64,000 bases of DNA from Sphingomonadaceae bacterium 3R27C6 (GCA_005503215.1 SCNS01000016.1:50754-114753); one strand, 5' to 3'. Counted from the stretch's first letter, positions 45,183 to 56,465 are shown. The notes: generated by a model not told the origin, from the letters alone. Numbers and translations are program-made.

Positions 45183-45707
45183 TTAGTTCTTGGCGGCCGC
45201 TTCGGCCTTGCGCTTGGCTTTCTTGCCTTCGCCTTCGGCCTTGGGCTCGGGCAGTTCGACCTTGCCGCCAGCCTTTTCGACCGCTTCGATCGCGCCCTTC
45301 GACGCGCCGGCAACGGCGAAGTTCAGCTTCGCGGTGATTTCGCCCTTGGCGAGGAGGCGGACGCCGTCCTTGCCGCCGCGGGCAACGCCAGCGGCCTTGA
45401 GCGCGGCGTGATCGACCACAGCCTTGGCGTCGAGCTTCTTCTCGTCGACCAGCTTCTGGATCATGCCCAGATTCACGATCGCGAAGTCCTTGCCAAAGAT
45501 GTTGTTGAAGCCGCGCTTCGGGATACGCATGTGGAGCGGCATCTGGCCGCCTTCGAAGCCGTTGATCGCGACGCCGCTGCGGGCCTTCTGGCCCTTCTGG
45601 CCGCGACCGGCGGTCTTGCCCTTGCCCGAACCGATGCCGCGTCCGACGCGCATACGGCCCTTGCGGGCGCCAGCATTGTCACGAAGTTCGTTAAGCTTGA
45701 TAGTCAT
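45183..45707 (-). CDS. rplO: 50S ribosomal protein L15
   Basis: A 174-residue protein with the Gly/Lys/Arg-rich N terminus ([18 protein letters not shown]) and the globular C-terminal domain. A Lys/Glu/Ala tail of about 20 residues ([17 protein letters not shown]) extends beyond the usual end. L15 joins late in large-subunit assembly. It is the last ribosomal gene before secY. Confidence 0.97.
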   Translation of the reverse strand: MTIKLNELRDNAGARKGRMRVGRGIGSGKGKTAGRGQKGQKARSGVAINGFEGGQMPLHMRIPKRGFNNIFGKDFAIVNLGMIQKLVDEKKLDAKAVVDHAALKAAGVARGGKDGVRLLAKGEITAKLNFAVAGASKGAIEAVEKAGGKVELPEPKAEGEGKKAKRKAEAAAKN

Positions 45708-45762
45708 TGCACTCGCTTTCGCTTTTATCGCGCTGATAGATAGGGGTCGGGTCGCGAGGGGT

Positions 45763-45948
45763 TCAGCCCTCGACGACTTCGACCATGTGCGGCAGCTTGC
45801 GGATCATGCCGCGCACTTCCGGGGTGTCGACCAGTTCGACCTCGCGGTGCATCTTGCCCAGGCCGAGGCCGGTCAGGATCGCACGCTGGCTCTTCGGACG
45901 ACGGATCGGCGAACCGATCTGGCGGATCTTGATCTTCTTGTCAGCCAT
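45763..45948 (-). CDS. rpmD: 50S ribosomal protein L30
   Basis: A 61-residue protein ([19 protein letters not shown]) with the typical ferredoxin-like L30 sequence ending [12 protein letters not shown]. It starts four bases after rpsE. Confidence 0.97.
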   Translation of the reverse strand: MADKKIKIRQIGSPIRRPKSQRAILTGLGLGKMHREVELVDTPEVRGMIRKLPHMVEVVEG

Positions 45949-45952
45949 CGTC

Positions 45953-46651
45953 TTACTCCGTCACCGCCGCGGCTTCCGCCTCGGCTGCGCGGTCGGATGC
46001 ACCGCCACGCTTGATCAGGTCCGAAACCTTCTTGCCGCGACGCTGCGCGACCGACTTCGGGCTGGTCTGCTCGCCGAGCGCTTCGAAGGTCGCACGGATC
46101 ATGTTGTAGGGGTTCGAGGTGCCGACCGACTTGGTCACCACATCGGCCACGCCCAGCGATTCGAACACGGCGCGCATCGGGCCACCGGCGATGATGCCCG
46201 TACCGGCGGGTGCCGAACGCAGCGTCACATTGCCGGCACCGAAATGGCCGCGGCCATCATGGTGCAGCGTGCGGCCATCGCGCAGCGGAACGCGAATCAT
46301 CGCCTTCTTCGCCGCAGCGGTGGCCTTCGAAATGGCTTCGGGCACTTCGCGCGCCTTGCCATGACCGAAACCAGCGCGGCCCTTGCCGTCGCCGACGACG
46401 ACGAGCGCGGCGAAACCGAAGCGCTTGCCGCCCTTCACGGTTTTCGAGACGCGGTTGATGTGAACGAGCTTTTCGATCAGCTCTTCGCCACCCTCTTCGT
46501 CGCGCGGGCGACGATCGTCGCGGCGGCCACGGCCACCGTCACGACCGCCACGGCCACCATCGCGGCCGCCGCCACGGCCGCGGCGCGGAGCCTGGCCATC
46601 GGTGGGGGCTGCTTCGGGAGCGCCTTCGACGTTCTGTACTTCGTCTGCCAT
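45953..46651 (-). CDS. rpsE: 30S ribosomal protein S5 with Arg/Gly-rich N-terminal extension
   Basis: A 232-residue protein, about 60 longer than E. coli S5. The S5 core begins near residue 56 ([19 protein letters not shown]) with the dsRBD-like fold and the C-terminal domain. Residues about 23-55 form an RGG-like tract ([14 protein letters not shown] and [10 protein letters not shown]) encoded by imperfect short repeats at 46487-46585. S5 supports decoding accuracy and mRNA unwinding. The tract may add RNA binding. Confidence 0.96.
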   Translation of the reverse strand: MADEVQNVEGAPEAAPTDGQAPRRGRGGGRDGGRGGRDGGRGRRDDRRPRDEEGGEELIEKLVHINRVSKTVKGGKRFGFAALVVVGDGKGRAGFGHGKAREVPEAISKATAAAKKAMIRVPLRDGRTLHHDGRGHFGAGNVTLRSAPAGTGIIAGGPMRAVFESLGVADVVTKSVGTSNPYNMIRATFEALGEQTSPKSVAQRRGKKVSDLIKRGGASDRAAEAEAAAVTE

Positions 46652-46653
46652 GA

Positions 46654-47007
46654 TTAGAACTCCAATCCGCCTTCGCGAGCCGCGTCGGCCAGCGCCTTGA
46701 TGCGCCCGTGGAACAGGAAACCGCCGCGGTCGAACACGACCTGCGTCACGCCCGCCTTTTTCGCGGCAGCGGCGAGGCGCTTGCCAACGTCGGCAGCCGC
46801 CGCAGTGGTCGCGCCGGTCTTGCCGCGGACATCCTTGTCCAGCGTCGAGGCCGAAGCGAGCGTCTGCCCGGCAGCGTCATCGATGAGCTGTGCATAGATG
46901 TGGCGGCCCGAACGGTGCACCGACAGGCGAGCGCGGCCACCCGCGCGCTGACGGAGGGCGGTACGGACGCGCTGACGGCGTTTTTGGAAAGGGGTAAGAT
47001 GTGCCAT
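46654..47007 (-). CDS. rplR: 50S ribosomal protein L18
   Basis: A 117-residue 5S rRNA-binding protein ([28 protein letters not shown] ... [28 protein letters not shown]). It is two bases upstream of rpsE. Confidence 0.97.
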   Translation of the reverse strand: MAHLTPFQKRRQRVRTALRQRAGGRARLSVHRSGRHIYAQLIDDAAGQTLASASTLDKDVRGKTGATTAAAADVGKRLAAAAKKAGVTQVVFDRGGFLFHGRIKALADAAREGGLEF

Positions 47008-47010
47008 GGC

Positions 47011-47544
47011 TTACTTCTTCTTGCCTTCTTTGCGGAAGATGTACTCGCCGCGATATTTGATGCCCTTGCCCTTATAGGGTTCGGGCTTACGCCAACGGCG
47101 GATTTCCGCCGCGACCTGGCCGACCTTCTGCTTGTCGATACCGCTGATCTCGATCGTCGTGTTATCCGGCGTCTTGATCTCGATGCCTTCGGGCACCGCG
47201 AAATCGACATCGTGGCTGTAGCCGAGCTGCAGCTTCAGAGTCTTGCCCTGCGAGTTGGCGCGATAGCCGACACCGGTGATCTCGAGGACCTTGGTGAAGC
47301 CTTCGGTCACACCCGTGATCAGGTTCTGCACCAGCGTGCGTTGCATGCCCCAGAAAGCGCGCGCTTCGCGGGTCGCGTTCGCGGGCTGGACCGAGATGCT
47401 GCCTTCGGCGACTTCATAGTTGATGAGGTCGGAAAGCGGCATCGCGAGCGTGCCCTTCGGGCCCTTGACCGACAGCTGGCCGCCGTCGATCGCGGCGGTG
47501 ACGCCGCCCGGGATTGCCACTGCCTTTTTACCAATGCGCGACAT
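47011..47544 (-). CDS. rplF: 50S ribosomal protein L6
   Basis: A 177-residue two-domain protein near the factor-binding site ([19 protein letters not shown] ... [14 protein letters not shown]). Its ATG shares a base with the rpsH stop (TGATG). Confidence 0.97.
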   Translation of the reverse strand: MSRIGKKAVAIPGGVTAAIDGGQLSVKGPKGTLAMPLSDLINYEVAEGSISVQPANATREARAFWGMQRTLVQNLITGVTEGFTKVLEITGVGYRANSQGKTLKLQLGYSHDVDFAVPEGIEIKTPDNTTIEISGIDKQKVGQVAAEIRRWRKPEPYKGKGIKYRGEYIFRKEGKKK

Positions 47545-47948
47545 CAGAACACCTCCGCCAGCACTTCGCCGCCGACATTATGTTCGCGTGCTTCGGCGTC
47601 CGAGAGAACGCCGCGCGGGGTCGACACGATGGTGATGCCCAGGCCGTTGCGAATGATCGGAAGTTCTTTCGAACCCGAATAGACGCGGCGGCCCGGCTTC
47701 GAAACGCGCGCCACATGGCGGATCGCCGGCTGCCCTTCGAAATATTTCAGTTCGATGCGGATGCCCTTGTGCTGGCCCTTGGCACCCAGCGCTTCTTCGC
47801 TGTAGCCGCGGATATAGCCTTCGCGCTGGAGAACATCGAGAACGCGGACACGCAGCGTCGAAGCCGGCGTCAGGACGCTGTCCTTCTTCGCCGTCTGGCC
47901 GTTGCGGATGCGGGTGAGCATATCACCCAGGGGATCGGTCATTGCCAT
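47544..47948 (-). CDS. rpsH: 30S ribosomal protein S8
   Basis: A 134-residue 16S rRNA-binding protein ([17 protein letters not shown]-terminal [20 protein letters not shown]). In E. coli S8 represses the spc operon. An internal methionine two codons in is an alternative start. Confidence 0.97.
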   Translation of the reverse strand: MAMTDPLGDMLTRIRNGQTAKKDSVLTPASTLRVRVLDVLQREGYIRGYSEEALGAKGQHKGIRIELKYFEGQPAIRHVARVSKPGRRVYSGSKELPIIRNGLGITIVSTPRGVLSDAEAREHNVGGEVLAEVF

Positions 47949-47960
47949 CTTGTCAGTCCC

Positions 47961-48266
47961 TTACCAGCTCGACTTCACAACACCGGGGATCAGGCCCTTG
48001 TTGGCCAGATCGCGGAGCTGGATACGGCACAGCCGGAATTTGCGATAATAAGCGCGCGGGCGCCCCGTCAGCTCGCACCGGTTACGGATGCGGGTCGGGT
48101 TACCATTGCGCGGGATTTCCGCCATCTTGAGGCGCGCGATCAGACGCTCGCCATCGTCGAGCGAGCTGTCCGCCGCAATCGCCTTCAGCTTCGCGTAACG
48201 GCCGGCGTATTTCTTCACCAGCTGCTTGCGACGCTCGTTCTTGTTTACCGAACTCAGTTTCGCCAT
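47961..48266 (-). CDS. rpsN: 30S ribosomal protein S14
   Basis: A 101-residue long-form S14 without the CxxC zinc motif ([30 protein letters not shown]). With L33 and L36 it is a zinc-independent version. Confidence 0.97.
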   Translation of the reverse strand: MAKLSSVNKNERRKQLVKKYAGRYAKLKAIAADSSLDDGERLIARLKMAEIPRNGNPTRIRNRCELTGRPRAYYRKFRLCRIQLRDLANKGLIPGVVKSSW

Positions 48267-48316
48267 GACTTAAGTTCTCTTTCCTTCTTGAAAGAGCCTG
48301 CCTGGTCCCGAGGGGA

Positions 48317-48895
48317 TCAGGCGGCTTCCTTTTCCTGCGCTTCGATCGGGAAGGGGAAGCCGAACAGCTTGAGCAGTTCGCGGGCTTCTTCGTCCGTACG
48401 GGCGGTGGTGGTGACGATCACGTCCATGCCGCGCACCTGGTCGATGCGGTCATAGTTGATCTCGGGGAAGATGATCTGCTCTTTCAGGCCCATGGCATAG
48501 TTGCCACGGCCGTCGAAGCTGGTCGCCGACACGCCGCGGAAGTCGCGGATGCGCGGCATTGCGATCGTGATCAGGCGATCGAGGAATTCGTACATGCGTT
48601 CGCGGCGCAGGGTCACCTTGCAGCCGATCGGCATGCCTTCGCGCAGCTTGAACTGTGCGATCGACTTCTTCGCCTTGGTCACGACAGGCTTCTGGCCGGC
48701 GATGAGTTCCATCTCGGCAGCCGCCGATTCGACCTTCTTCTTGTCCTGCGTGGCTTCGCCGACGCCCATGTTGAGCGTGATCTTTTCGATCTTCGGCACT
48801 TCCATCGCATTCTTGTAACCGAACTTTTCGGTCATCGCCTTGACGATCACATCGTCATAGCGCTTGCGCATGCGCGGGGTGTAATTGTCAGCCAT
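48317..48895 (-). CDS. rplE: 50S ribosomal protein L5
   Basis: A 192-residue 5S rRNA-binding protein ([21 protein letters not shown]). Its start overlaps the end of rplX by eight bases (ATGGCTGA), indicating coupling. Confidence 0.97.
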   Translation of the reverse strand: MADNYTPRMRKRYDDVIVKAMTEKFGYKNAMEVPKIEKITLNMGVGEATQDKKKVESAAAEMELIAGQKPVVTKAKKSIAQFKLREGMPIGCKVTLRRERMYEFLDRLITIAMPRIRDFRGVSATSFDGRGNYAMGLKEQIIFPEINYDRIDQVRGMDVIVTTTARTDEEARELLKLFGFPFPIEAQEKEAA

Positions 48896-49205
48896 TGAGC
48901 GTCTCCCCGGACTTCACGGCCACGCGGACCTTCTTGCCGTCCTTGGTTTCAAAACGAACGCGCGTCGGCTTGCCGGTCTTGGGATCGGCAATCGCGACCT
49001 TGCTCGCGTACAGCGGCGCTTCCTTGCGCTCCAGGCCACCCTGCGGGTTGGTCTGGCTCGGCTTGCGGTGGCGCGTGATGACATTGACGCCGGCGACGAC
49101 GACCTTGCCGTCTTTCGGCAGGCTCTGCGTCACTTCACCGGTCTTGCCCTTGTCCTTGCCGGACAGGATGACAACCGTGTCGCCCTTCTTGATCTTGTTC
49201 GCCAT
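48888..49205 (-). CDS. rplX: 50S ribosomal protein L24
   Basis: A 105-residue KOW-domain assembly initiator ([21 protein letters not shown]). It overlaps rplE by eight bases. Confidence 0.97.
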   Translation of the reverse strand: MANKIKKGDTVVILSGKDKGKTGEVTQSLPKDGKVVVAGVNVITRHRKPSQTNPQGGLERKEAPLYASKVAIADPKTGKPTRVRFETKDGKKVRVAVKSGETLNG

Positions 49206-49207
49206 GG

Positions 49208-49576
49208 TCAGAGCACCTCCGGCGCCAGGCTGATGATCTTCATATAGCCGCGGCCGCGCAGTTCGCGGACGACGGGGCCGAAGATACGGGTGCCGATCGG
49301 CTCCTCGTTCTTGTTGACGAGCACGGCGGCGTTGCTGTCGAAACGGATGACCGAGCCATCGGCGCGGCGCACATCCTTGGCGGTGCGAACGATAACGGCG
49401 CGATGCACGTCACCCTTCTTCACCTTGCCGCGGGGCTGAGCTTCCTTGATCGACACGACGATCACGTCGCCCACGCCGGCGGTACGACGCTTCGACCCGC
49501 CCAGCACCTTGATGCACTGGACGCGCTTGGCACCGCTGTTGTCAGCGACTTCCAATTGTGACTGCATCTGGATCAT
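49208..49576 (-). CDS. rplN: 50S ribosomal protein L14
   Basis: A 122-residue protein ([20 protein letters not shown]) at the subunit interface, also the binding site of the silencing factor RsfS. Two bases separate it from rplX. Confidence 0.97.
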   Translation of the reverse strand: MIQMQSQLEVADNSGAKRVQCIKVLGGSKRRTAGVGDVIVVSIKEAQPRGKVKKGDVHRAVIVRTAKDVRRADGSVIRFDSNAAVLVNKNEEPIGTRIFGPVVRELRGRGYMKIISLAPEVL

Positions 49577-49636
49577 CGATGCATTTCCTTCTCTTTTGGC
49601 CTACCGGGATGCCCCGGCGGTTCCGTGAAACTCAGC

Positions 49637-49918
49637 TTAGGCGTCAGCAGCCGGAGCGGTAGCGCTCTTGGGCTTGCTGTGGGTGTCGACCTTGTCGAGC
49701 ACCTTCCACGTCTTCAGCTTCGAAATCGGCTTCGTTTCCTCGATGCGGACGGTTTCGCCAGCCTTGATGGCGTTGTCCTCATCGTGGGCGTGATACTTCT
49801 TCGAGCGGCGGATGATCTTGCCGTACAGAGGGTGCTTCACCTTCCGTTCGACCTTCACCACGACGGTCTTGTCGCCCTTGTCGGACACCACCGTACCGGT
49901 CAGAATGCGCTTCGGCAT
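49637..49918 (-). CDS. rpsQ: 30S ribosomal protein S17
   Basis: A 93-residue OB-fold protein ([20 protein letters not shown]) with a short Lys/Ala C-terminal tail. It is a primary 16S rRNA binder. Confidence 0.97.
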   Translation of the reverse strand: MPKRILTGTVVSDKGDKTVVVKVERKVKHPLYGKIIRRSKKYHAHDEDNAIKAGETVRIEETKPISKLKTWKVLDKVDTHSKPKSATAPAADA

Positions 49919-49929
49919 CGATAGTCTCC

Positions 49930-50133
49930 TTACTTCGCGGCCGAGCGCGTGCGCTCGGTCTGCTGCGTCTTGATGCGGGCGATCGAGCGCCGCACTTCCT
50001 TGACGCGCGATGCTTTTTCAAGCTGGCCGGTGGCCGCCTGGAAGCGGAGGTTGAACGCCTCGCGCTTCAGTTCGCCAAGCTGTTCGGCGAGCTGGTCGTC
50101 GGTCTTGGCCTTGAAATCTTCGGTCTTGGCCAT
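49930..50133 (-). CDS. rpmC: 50S ribosomal protein L29
   Basis: A 67-residue helical-hairpin protein ([20 protein letters not shown]) at the exit tunnel, part of the trigger-factor/SRP docking platform. It starts four bases after rplP. Confidence 0.97.
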   Translation of the reverse strand: MAKTEDFKAKTDDQLAEQLGELKREAFNLRFQAATGQLEKASRVKEVRRSIARIKTQQTERTRSAAK

Positions 50134-50137
50134 GTCC

Positions 50138-50569
50138 TTAGCCCTCCAGGTGCGAGGTGTCGCCGAGACGGGCGATCACCTTCGTCTTGATCGGCAGCTT
50201 CATCGCGGCGCGTTCGAACGCCAGCGCGGCCACGGGGCCGGGAACGCCGTCGAGTTCGAACAGGATGCGACCCGGCTTCACGCGCGCGGCCCAGAATTCC
50301 GGCGAACCCTTGCCCTTACCCATACGGACTTCGGCAGGCTTCGACGACACGGGGACGTCGGGGAAGATGCGGATCCACAAGCGGCCCTGACGCTTGATCG
50401 CGCGGCTGATCGCACGGCGAGCCGCTTCGATCTGGCGTGCGGTGATGCGCTCGGGTTCCATCGCCTTCAGCCCGTAGGAGCCGAAGTTCAGGCTGGTTCC
50501 GCCCTTGGCATTGCCATGGATGCGGCCCTTGAAAGCCTTGCGGAACTTGGTTTTTTTCGGTTGCAGCAT
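50138..50569 (-). CDS. rplP: 50S ribosomal protein L16
   Basis: A 143-residue protein ([19 protein letters not shown]) of the large-subunit A-site region. The hydroxylation-site loop reads RMGKGKG, close to the E. coli form. Confidence 0.97.
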   Translation of the reverse strand: MLQPKKTKFRKAFKGRIHGNAKGGTSLNFGSYGLKAMEPERITARQIEAARRAISRAIKRQGRLWIRIFPDVPVSSKPAEVRMGKGKGSPEFWAARVKPGRILFELDGVPGPVAALAFERAAMKLPIKTKVIARLGDTSHLEG

Positions 50570-50580
50570 GTCAGCAGTCC

Positions 50581-51288
50581 TTAGCGGCGATCTTCACGAG
50601 CCGGACGGACGCCGGTCGTCTGTGCGTCGAGCATCAGACGGTCGGTCGCCATCGGGTCGTGGCCGAGAATCTCGCCCTTGAAGATCCACACCTTGATCCC
50701 GCACACGCCATAGGCGGTGTGCGCGGTCGATTCGGCGTAGTCGACGTTGGCGCGCAGCGTGTGAAGCGGCACCCGGCCTTCGCGATACCATTCGGTACGT
50801 GCGATTTCCGCGCCGCCCAGACGGCCGGCGCAGTTGATGCGGATGCCTTCGGCGCCCAGACGCATCGCCGACTGAACCGCACGCTTCATGGCGCGACGGA
50901 ACGCGACGCGGCGCTCGAGCTGATCGGCGATGCCCTGGCCGACGAGCTTGGCGTCGACTTCGGGCTTGCGGATTTCGACGATGTTCAGCGACACGTCGCT
51001 GCCCGTCAGTTCACCGAGCTTCTTGCGCAGCTTTTCGATGTCCGCGCCCTTCTTGCCGATGATGACGCCCGGACGGGCGGCATAGATCGAGACGCGGCAC
51101 AGCTTGGCCGGACGTTCGATCACGACCTTCGAGATCGCGGCCTGCGGCAGGTTCTTGAACACATACTGGCGGATCTTCAGATCCTCGACCAGCATGCGGC
51201 CATAGTCCTGGCCTTCGGCGAACCAGCGGCTGTCCCAGGTGCGGTTGACCTGCAGGCGCAGGCCGATCGGATTGCTCTTCTGGCCCAT
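50581..51288 (-). CDS. rpsC: 30S ribosomal protein S3
   Basis: A 235-residue mRNA-entry protein with a KH domain ([20 protein letters not shown]). The start is set at [16 protein letters not shown] (51288), one base after the rplV stop; a longer in-frame extension lies inside rplV and is rejected. Confidence 0.97.
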   Translation of the reverse strand: MGQKSNPIGLRLQVNRTWDSRWFAEGQDYGRMLVEDLKIRQYVFKNLPQAAISKVVIERPAKLCRVSIYAARPGVIIGKKGADIEKLRKKLGELTGSDVSLNIVEIRKPEVDAKLVGQGIADQLERRVAFRRAMKRAVQSAMRLGAEGIRINCAGRLGGAEIARTEWYREGRVPLHTLRANVDYAESTAHTAYGVCGIKVWIFKGEILGHDPMATDRLMLDAQTTGVRPAREDRR

Positions 51289-51289
51289 C

Positions 51290-51670
51290 TTACGCCTCTT
51301 CTTCCTGTTCGCGCACGACAATGCGGATGCGGCTGAACGGCTTGACGATCCGGGTCGACTTGCCGCGGCCACGTGCGTGCCAGCGCTTCATCGAGATCGA
51401 CTTGCCCACGCTCGCTTCCTTGATGACGAGCGCATCAACGTCGAGGTTGTGGTTGTTTTCCGCGTTGGCGACGGCGCTGGCGAGAACCTTGCGCACGTCG
51501 ACAGCCATCGCCTTCTTCGAGAAGGTGAGGATGTTCATCGCGTCTTCGACCTTGCGGCCGCGGATCAGCGCGGCAACGAGGTTCAGCTTCTGAGCCGAAC
51601 CGCGAATCTGCGTGCCGACCGAGAGTGCCTCGTTATCCGCAACGCGGCGGGGGGACTTTTCCTTGCCCAT
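51290..51670 (-). CDS. rplV: 50S ribosomal protein L22
   Basis: A 126-residue exit-tunnel protein. The macrolide-tunnel hairpin lies in the C-terminal part ([20 protein letters not shown]). Its start overlaps the rpsS stop (TAATG). Confidence 0.97.
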   Translation of the reverse strand: MGKEKSPRRVADNEALSVGTQIRGSAQKLNLVAALIRGRKVEDAMNILTFSKKAMAVDVRKVLASAVANAENNHNLDVDALVIKEASVGKSISMKRWHARGRGKSTRIVKPFSRIRIVVREQEEEA

Positions 51671-51945
51671 TAGCGTTTGCCCTTCTTGTCGGCAGCGTGA
51701 CCGGGGAAGAAGCGCGTCGGCGCAAATTCACCCAGCTTCATGCCGACCATGTCTTCGTTGACCGACACCGGCACGAACTTGCGGCCGTTGTAGACGTTGA
51801 AGGTCAGCCCCACGAACTGCGGCAGGATGGTGGACCGACGCGACCAGGTCTTGATCGGGGCATTGCTGCCGCCGTCCTGGGCCGTTTCGGCTTTCTTGAG
51901 CAGATGGAGGTCCACGAAAGGACCCTTCCAGACCGAGCGAGCCAT
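51670..51945 (-). CDS. rpsS: 30S ribosomal protein S19
   Basis: A 91-residue head protein ([20 protein letters not shown]) that contacts the A-site finger. It is three bases after rplB. Confidence 0.97.
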   Translation of the reverse strand: MARSVWKGPFVDLHLLKKAETAQDGGSNAPIKTWSRRSTILPQFVGLTFNVYNGRKFVPVSVNEDMVGMKLGEFAPTRFFPGHAADKKGKR

Positions 51946-51948
51946 GGC

Positions 51949-52785
51949 TTACCTCTTCTTCTTCGCGTGACGCGACCGGATGATCATCTTGTCGGTCGAC
52001 TTGTTGTGGCGCGTACGCGCACCCTTCGTCGGCTTGCCCCACGGGGTAACCGGGTGACGGCCGCCCGAGGTACGGCCTTCGCCGCCGCCATGCGGGTGAT
52101 CGACCGGGTTCTTTGCAACACCGCGCGTCAGCGGGCGCTTGCCGAGCCAACGATTGCGGCCGGCCTTGCCGAGGTTGGTGTTCTGGTTGTCGGGGTTCGA
52201 CACCGCACCGACCGTGCCCATGCACTCGCCGCGAATGTAGCGCTGCTCGCCCGAACCGAGACGCACGATGACGAGACCGCGGTCACGACCGACGACCTGT
52301 GCATAGGTGCCAGCCGAACGGGCGATCTGGCCACCCTTGCCCGGCTTCATCTCGATATTATGGACGATCGTGCCGACGGGCATCTGCGACAATTCCATCG
52401 CATTGCCCGGCTTCACGTCGGTCTTCTTGCCGGCGACGACGGTGTCGCCAACGGCCAGACGCTGCGGCGCCAGGATGTAGGTCTGCTCACCGTCTTCATA
52501 CTTGACGAGTGCGATGAACGCCGTGCGGTTGGGGTCATATTCCAGACGCTCGACGGTAGCCGGCATGTCCCACTTGCGACGCTTGAAGTCGATAAAGCGG
52601 TACTTCTGCTTGTGGCCACCAGCGATACCGCGCGAGGTCACATGACCCTTGTTGTTGCGGCCACCGGTCTTGTTCTTGCCTTCGGTCAGCGCCTTGACGG
52701 GCTTGCCCTTCCACAGCGACGACTTGTCGACGAGGATCAGGCCGCGCTGCGCGGGGCTGGTCGGATTATAGGATTTAAGTGCCAT
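51949..52785 (-). CDS. rplB: 50S ribosomal protein L2
   Basis: A 278-residue protein needed for subunit joining and peptidyl transfer. The essential His is in [18 protein letters not shown] near the C terminus. Confidence 0.98.
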   Translation of the reverse strand: MALKSYNPTSPAQRGLILVDKSSLWKGKPVKALTEGKNKTGGRNNKGHVTSRGIAGGHKQKYRFIDFKRRKWDMPATVERLEYDPNRTAFIALVKYEDGEQTYILAPQRLAVGDTVVAGKKTDVKPGNAMELSQMPVGTIVHNIEMKPGKGGQIARSAGTYAQVVGRDRGLVIVRLGSGEQRYIRGECMGTVGAVSNPDNQNTNLGKAGRNRWLGKRPLTRGVAKNPVDHPHGGGEGRTSGGRHPVTPWGKPTKGARTRHNKSTDKMIIRSRHAKKKR

Positions 52786-52806
52786 TTTCTCTGCCTTTTC
52801 CTACAA

Positions 52807-53115
52807 TCAGACGCCGGTCGTGACGTCGATCGTCTGGCCTTCGGCCAGGCGAACGATCGCCTTCTTCACGTCGCTGCGGGTGTAGGGCTTGCCCTTCCAG
52901 CGCTTGGTCTTGCCCTTGGTGATCAGCGTGTTGACGCTGAGAACCTTGACATCGAACAGCGCCTCGACGGCGGCCTTGATCGCGGGCTTGGTTGCGTCGT
53001 TCGCAACCTTGAACACCACTGCGTCATTTTCGCTGAGCAGCGTCGACTTTTCGGTGATCACCGGAGCGAGGATCACGTCATAGTGACGCGCGTCGACTGT
53101 TTTTGCCTTAGCCAT
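52807..53115 (-). CDS. rplW: 50S ribosomal protein L23
   Basis: A 102-residue tunnel-exit protein that docks trigger factor and SRP ([20 protein letters not shown]). Its start overlaps the end of rplD by eight bases (ATGGCTAA). Confidence 0.97.
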   Translation of the reverse strand: MAKAKTVDARHYDVILAPVITEKSTLLSENDAVVFKVANDATKPAIKAAVEALFDVKVLSVNTLITKGKTKRWKGKPYTRSDVKKAIVRLAEGQTIDVTTGV

Positions 53116-53734
53116 TGAAGCGTGCCTCCAGCTTTTCGAGGCCGGCGCGGGTCAGGACCAGCGTATCGGCGCGCAAAATGTCATAGACGTTGGCACCCAT
53201 CGCCGGCATCGAGTCGATGCCGATGAGGTTGGCCGACGCCATGGCGAAGCTTTCGTGCACTGCATCACCATCGATGAAGAGTGCGCGATTGCCGAGTTCG
53301 AGCTTGCCGAGCTGGCCGGCGAGCGCCTTGGTCTTGGCGTCCTTGAGCTCGAGCGTGTCGAGAACGAGGATCTTGCCGCCCTTCGCCTTGTCGCTCAGCG
53401 CCATTTTCAGGCCGAGCGTGCGGATCTTCTTGTTCAGCGAGTGGCCGAAGGTGCGGGCACGCGGGCCGTGCGCCTTGCCGCCGCCGATGAAGATCGGAGC
53501 CGCGCGATCGCCGTGACGAGCCGTACCGCCGCCTTTCTGGCGACCGAACTTCTTGCCGGTGCGCGACACGTCGCTGCGTTCGCGGGCGGCGCGAGCCGGA
53601 CCACGGCGCTTTTCGAGCTGCCAGCTGACGACACGATGGAGGATGTCGGCACGCGGGTCGACGCCGAACACATCGTCGTTAAGATCGATGTCCGCGCCGG
53701 CCTTGCCGTCGATGGTGTGAACCTTGACCTTCAT
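53108..53734 (-). CDS. rplD: 50S ribosomal protein L4
   Basis: A 208-residue protein with the tunnel loop ([20 protein letters not shown]). In E. coli L4 represses the S10 operon. It starts two bases after rplC. Confidence 0.97.
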   Translation of the reverse strand: MKVKVHTIDGKAGADIDLNDDVFGVDPRADILHRVVSWQLEKRRGPARAARERSDVSRTGKKFGRQKGGGTARHGDRAAPIFIGGGKAHGPRARTFGHSLNKKIRTLGLKMALSDKAKGGKILVLDTLELKDAKTKALAGQLGKLELGNRALFIDGDAVHESFAMASANLIGIDSMPAMGANVYDILRADTLVLTRAGLEKLEARFNG

Positions 53735-53736
53735 GA

Positions 53737-54513
53737 TCAGGACTCCTGTGCGCCGTCGGTGGTGGCAGTGTCGACCACGGTTTCTTCAACCGGGGTTTCC
53801 ACGGGCGCATCAGCCGGGGCTTCTTGATTGGCGTTCGCAGCGCTCTTGATGCCCGCCGGATAGGGGGCCTCGGGGTGGCGCGGCAGCTTGACCGCATCGC
53901 GGACCATCAGCCAGCCGCCCTTCGAGCCAGGGACCGAGCCCTTGACGAAGAGAAGGCCGCGCTCGACGTCGGTTCGGACGATTTCGAGATTCTGCTGGGT
54001 GCGGTTGCGTGCGCCCATGTGGCCCGCCATCTTCTTGTTCTTGAAGACGCGGCCCGGATCCTGGCGGTTACCGGTCGAACCATGCGCACGGTGGCTGATC
54101 GAAACACCGTGGGACGCGCGCATACCGCCGAAACCCCAGCGCTTCATCGCACCGGCAAAGCCCTTACCCTGGGTCACGCCCTGGATGTCGACAATCTGGC
54201 CGGCGACGAAATGGTCGGCCGACAGTTCGGCGCCGACGTCGAGCGTCGCGTCGTCGGCGACGCGGAATTCGACGATCTTCGCCTTGGGTTCGACTTCGGC
54301 CTTGCCGAAAGCGCCACGCTGCGGCTTCGCAACATTCTTCGCCTTCGCCGAGCCGGCACCGAGCTGAACGGCCACATAGCCGTCACGTTCTTGTTCGCGC
54401 ACAGAAATGACCTGACAGCCTTCGAGGCTCAGGACGGTGACGGGCACGTGGCGGCCGTCGTCCTGAAACAGGCGGGTCATCCCCATTTTCTTCGCGATCA
54501 CGCCAGTCCGCAT
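53737..54513 (-). CDS. rplC: 50S ribosomal protein L3 with acidic C-terminal tail
   Basis: A 258-residue protein, about 45 longer than most bacterial L3. The core ([20 protein letters not shown] ... [27 protein letters not shown]) is normal and forms the peptidyl-transferase loop. The last ~38 residues (from [14 protein letters not shown]) are acidic, Ala/Thr/Pro-rich and probably disordered. The start at 54513 is fixed by GAGGAG seven bases upstream. Confidence 0.96.
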   Translation of the reverse strand: MRTGVIAKKMGMTRLFQDDGRHVPVTVLSLEGCQVISVREQERDGYVAVQLGAGSAKAKNVAKPQRGAFGKAEVEPKAKIVEFRVADDATLDVGAELSADHFVAGQIVDIQGVTQGKGFAGAMKRWGFGGMRASHGVSISHRAHGSTGNRQDPGRVFKNKKMAGHMGARNRTQQNLEIVRTDVERGLLFVKGSVPGSKGGWLMVRDAVKLPRHPEAPYPAGIKSAANANQEAPADAPVETPVEETVVDTATTDGAQES

Positions 54514-54811
54514 GATCATACTCCTCAACAGAGGCCGGGCGGACCATTCCGCACGGCGTGTGGGACCTCATCAAGGCAAACCCCGACGAGAACCCTCCCA
54601 GCCCAAAATTTCGATGCATCGCCCCGTCCGGGCTGAGGTGCCGCACCCCCAAGGGGAAGCGGCGAGACGGGGGACGCAGCCCGGTCTGGATGTTTCCGAA
54701 GAAACGACCGGCGGTATCCACCCTATCGTCGGTCCGGATCGCGCCGGACAATGCAGTCACCGAAGTGTCCTGCCGATAGAGACCCCGGTTTTCACCGGGG
54801 CTTCGCTGGTC
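54514..54811 (-). other. 298-bp leader between rpsJ and rplC
   Basis: An unusually long gap inside an otherwise compact operon. On the minus strand it opens with a GNRA-loop hairpin (CCCCGGT-GAAA-ACCGGGG, 54783-54800), then TCCGG-(6)-CCGGA (54733-54748). No convincing ORF is seen. It could hold a second promoter or an autoregulatory RNA structure for L3/L4. Confidence 0.5.
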
Positions 54812-55123
54812 TTAGGCCAGCTTGATCTCAACGTTCACGCCCGCGGCGAGGTCGAGCTTCATCAGCGCGTCGACCGTCTGCGGGGTGGGCTGCACGATGT
54901 CGAGCAGCCGCTTGTGGGTACGCACCTCGAACTGCTCGCGCGACTTTTTGTCGACATGCGGGCCGCGGTTCACGGTGAATTTTTCAATACGCGTCGGAAG
55001 CGGGATCGGGCCGCGAATAAGCGCTCCGGTACGACGTGCCGTATCGGCAATGTCGGTGGTGGCCTGATCGAGCACGCGGTGATCAAAGGCCTTCAGGCGA
55101 ATGCGAATATTCTGCGTTTCCAT
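54812..55123 (-). CDS. rpsJ: 30S ribosomal protein S10
   Basis: A 103-residue protein ([20 protein letters not shown]) that also binds NusB in antitermination. It lies between tuf and the long rplC leader. Confidence 0.97.
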   Translation of the reverse strand: METQNIRIRLKAFDHRVLDQATTDIADTARRTGALIRGPIPLPTRIEKFTVNRGPHVDKKSREQFEVRTHKRLLDIVQPTPQTVDALMKLDLAAGVNVEIKLA

Positions 55124-55226
55124 GACTGTTCCAGTCGAATCCCGTCTAACGATGCGAAAGAGCCGAAATGGCCTGCTCCGATTTCCGCATGGAAACCGGA
55201 TCGGCCATCAAAATTCTTTAAGCTAC

Positions 55227-55260
55227 GAGCCGCGCGAATCAGTTCCGAATCGCGCGGCTC
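55227..55260 (-). terminator. Stem-loop after tuf
   Basis: GAGCCGCGCGA (55227-55237) and TCGCGCGGCTC (55250-55260) pair perfectly. On the minus strand the stem starts about 11 bases after the tuf stop and is followed by a weak AT tract, so termination may be partial before rpsJ. Confidence 0.6.
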
Positions 55261-55271
55261 GCGGCCCTATA

Positions 55272-56465
55272 TTACTTTGTGACCGTGGCCACAACCCCTG
55301 CGCCGACCGTGCGGCCACCTTCGCGAATTGCGAAGCGGAGACCCGGGTCCATGGCGATCGGAGCGATCAGCTTGACCGACAGCTGGACGTTGTCGCCCGG
55401 CATGACCATTTCGGTGCCGGCGGGCAGAATGACTTCGCCGGTGACGTCGGTGGTGCGGAAGTAGAACTGCGGACGATAGTTCGCAAAGAACGGCGTGTGA
55501 CGGCCGCCTTCGTCCTTCGACAGGACGTACACTTCCGAGGTGAACTCGGTGTGCGGCGTGATCGAGCCGGGCTTCGCCAGAACCTGGCCACGCTCGACTT
55601 CTTCACGGCCGACGCCGCGGATCAGCGCACCGACGTTGTCGCCAGCCTGGCCCTGGTCGAGCAGCTTGCGGAACATTTCGACGCCGGTGACGACGGTCTT
55701 CTTGGTGTCCTTGATGCCGACGATTTCGACTTCTTCACCAACCTTGACGACGCCCGTTTCGATACGGCCGGTGACGACGGTGCCGCGACCCGAGATCGAG
55801 AACACGTCTTCGATCGGCATCAGGAAGGGCTTGTCGAGCGGACGTTCCGGCTGCGGGATCCACGCATCGACGGCAGCCATCAGCTTCAGGATCGCGTCCT
55901 TGCCGATGGCGTCGTCGCGACCTTCGAGGGCGGCGAGAGCCGAACCCGGGATAATCGGGATATTGTCGCCGTCGAAGTCGCGCTTCGACAGTTCTTCGCG
56001 GATTTCGAGCTCAACGAGTTCGAGCAGTTCGGGATCGTCGAGCTGGTCGACCTTGTTGAGGAAGACGACCATGGTCGGAACGCCAACCTGCTTCGCGAGC
56101 AGGATGTGCTCCTTCGTCTGCGGCATCGGGCCGTCAGCGGCCGACACAACGAGGATCGCGCCGTCCATCTGGGCAGCACCGGTGATCATGTTCTTCACAT
56201 AGTCGGCGTGGCCCGGGCAGTCGACGTGCGCATAGTGGCGGCCGTCGGTTTCATATTCGACGTGTGCGGTCGAAATGGTGATGCCGCGCTCACGCTCTTC
56301 GGGAGCCTTGTCGATGTTCGCGAAGTCGACGGCGGCGTTGCCCGCGACGTTTTCGGCGAGCACCTTGGTGATCGCTGCGGTCAGCGAGGTCTTGCCATGG
56401 TCGACGTGACCGATGGTGCCGATGTTGCAGTGCGGCTTCGTCCGCTCAAATTTAGCCTTGGCCAT
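55272..56465 (-). CDS. tuf: Elongation factor Tu
   Basis: A 397-residue GTPase that brings aminoacyl-tRNA to the ribosome. G1 is [11 protein letters not shown]3 [11 protein letters not shown] with the catalytic His, G4 NKVDQLDD, and domains 2 and 3 follow. It lies between fusA and rpsJ in the classic str-S10 junction. Only one copy is in this window. Confidence 0.98.
   Translation of the reverse strand: MAKAKFERTKPHCNIGTIGHVDHGKTSLTAAITKVLAENVAGNAAVDFANIDKAPEERERGITISTAHVEYETDGRHYAHVDCPGHADYVKNMITGAAQMDGAILVVSAADGPMPQTKEHILLAKQVGVPTMVVFLNKVDQLDDPELLELVELEIREELSKRDFDGDNIPIIPGSALAALEGRDDAIGKDAILKLMAAVDAWIPQPERPLDKPFLMPIEDVFSISGRGTVVTGRIETGVVKVGEEVEIVGIKDTKKTVVTGVEMFRKLLDQGQAGDNVGALIRGVGREEVERGQVLAKPGSITPHTEFTSEVYVLSKDEGGRHTPFFANYRPQFYFRTTDVTGEVILPAGTEMVMPGDNVQLSVKLIAPIAMDPGLRFAIREGGRTVGAGVVATVTK

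Noticed and set aside
54383..54760. A 125-codon frame in the rpsJ-rplC gap that runs into rplC
   Set aside because: It starts only with GTG, overlaps the L3 start out of frame and has no recognisable domain, so the gap is treated as a leader.
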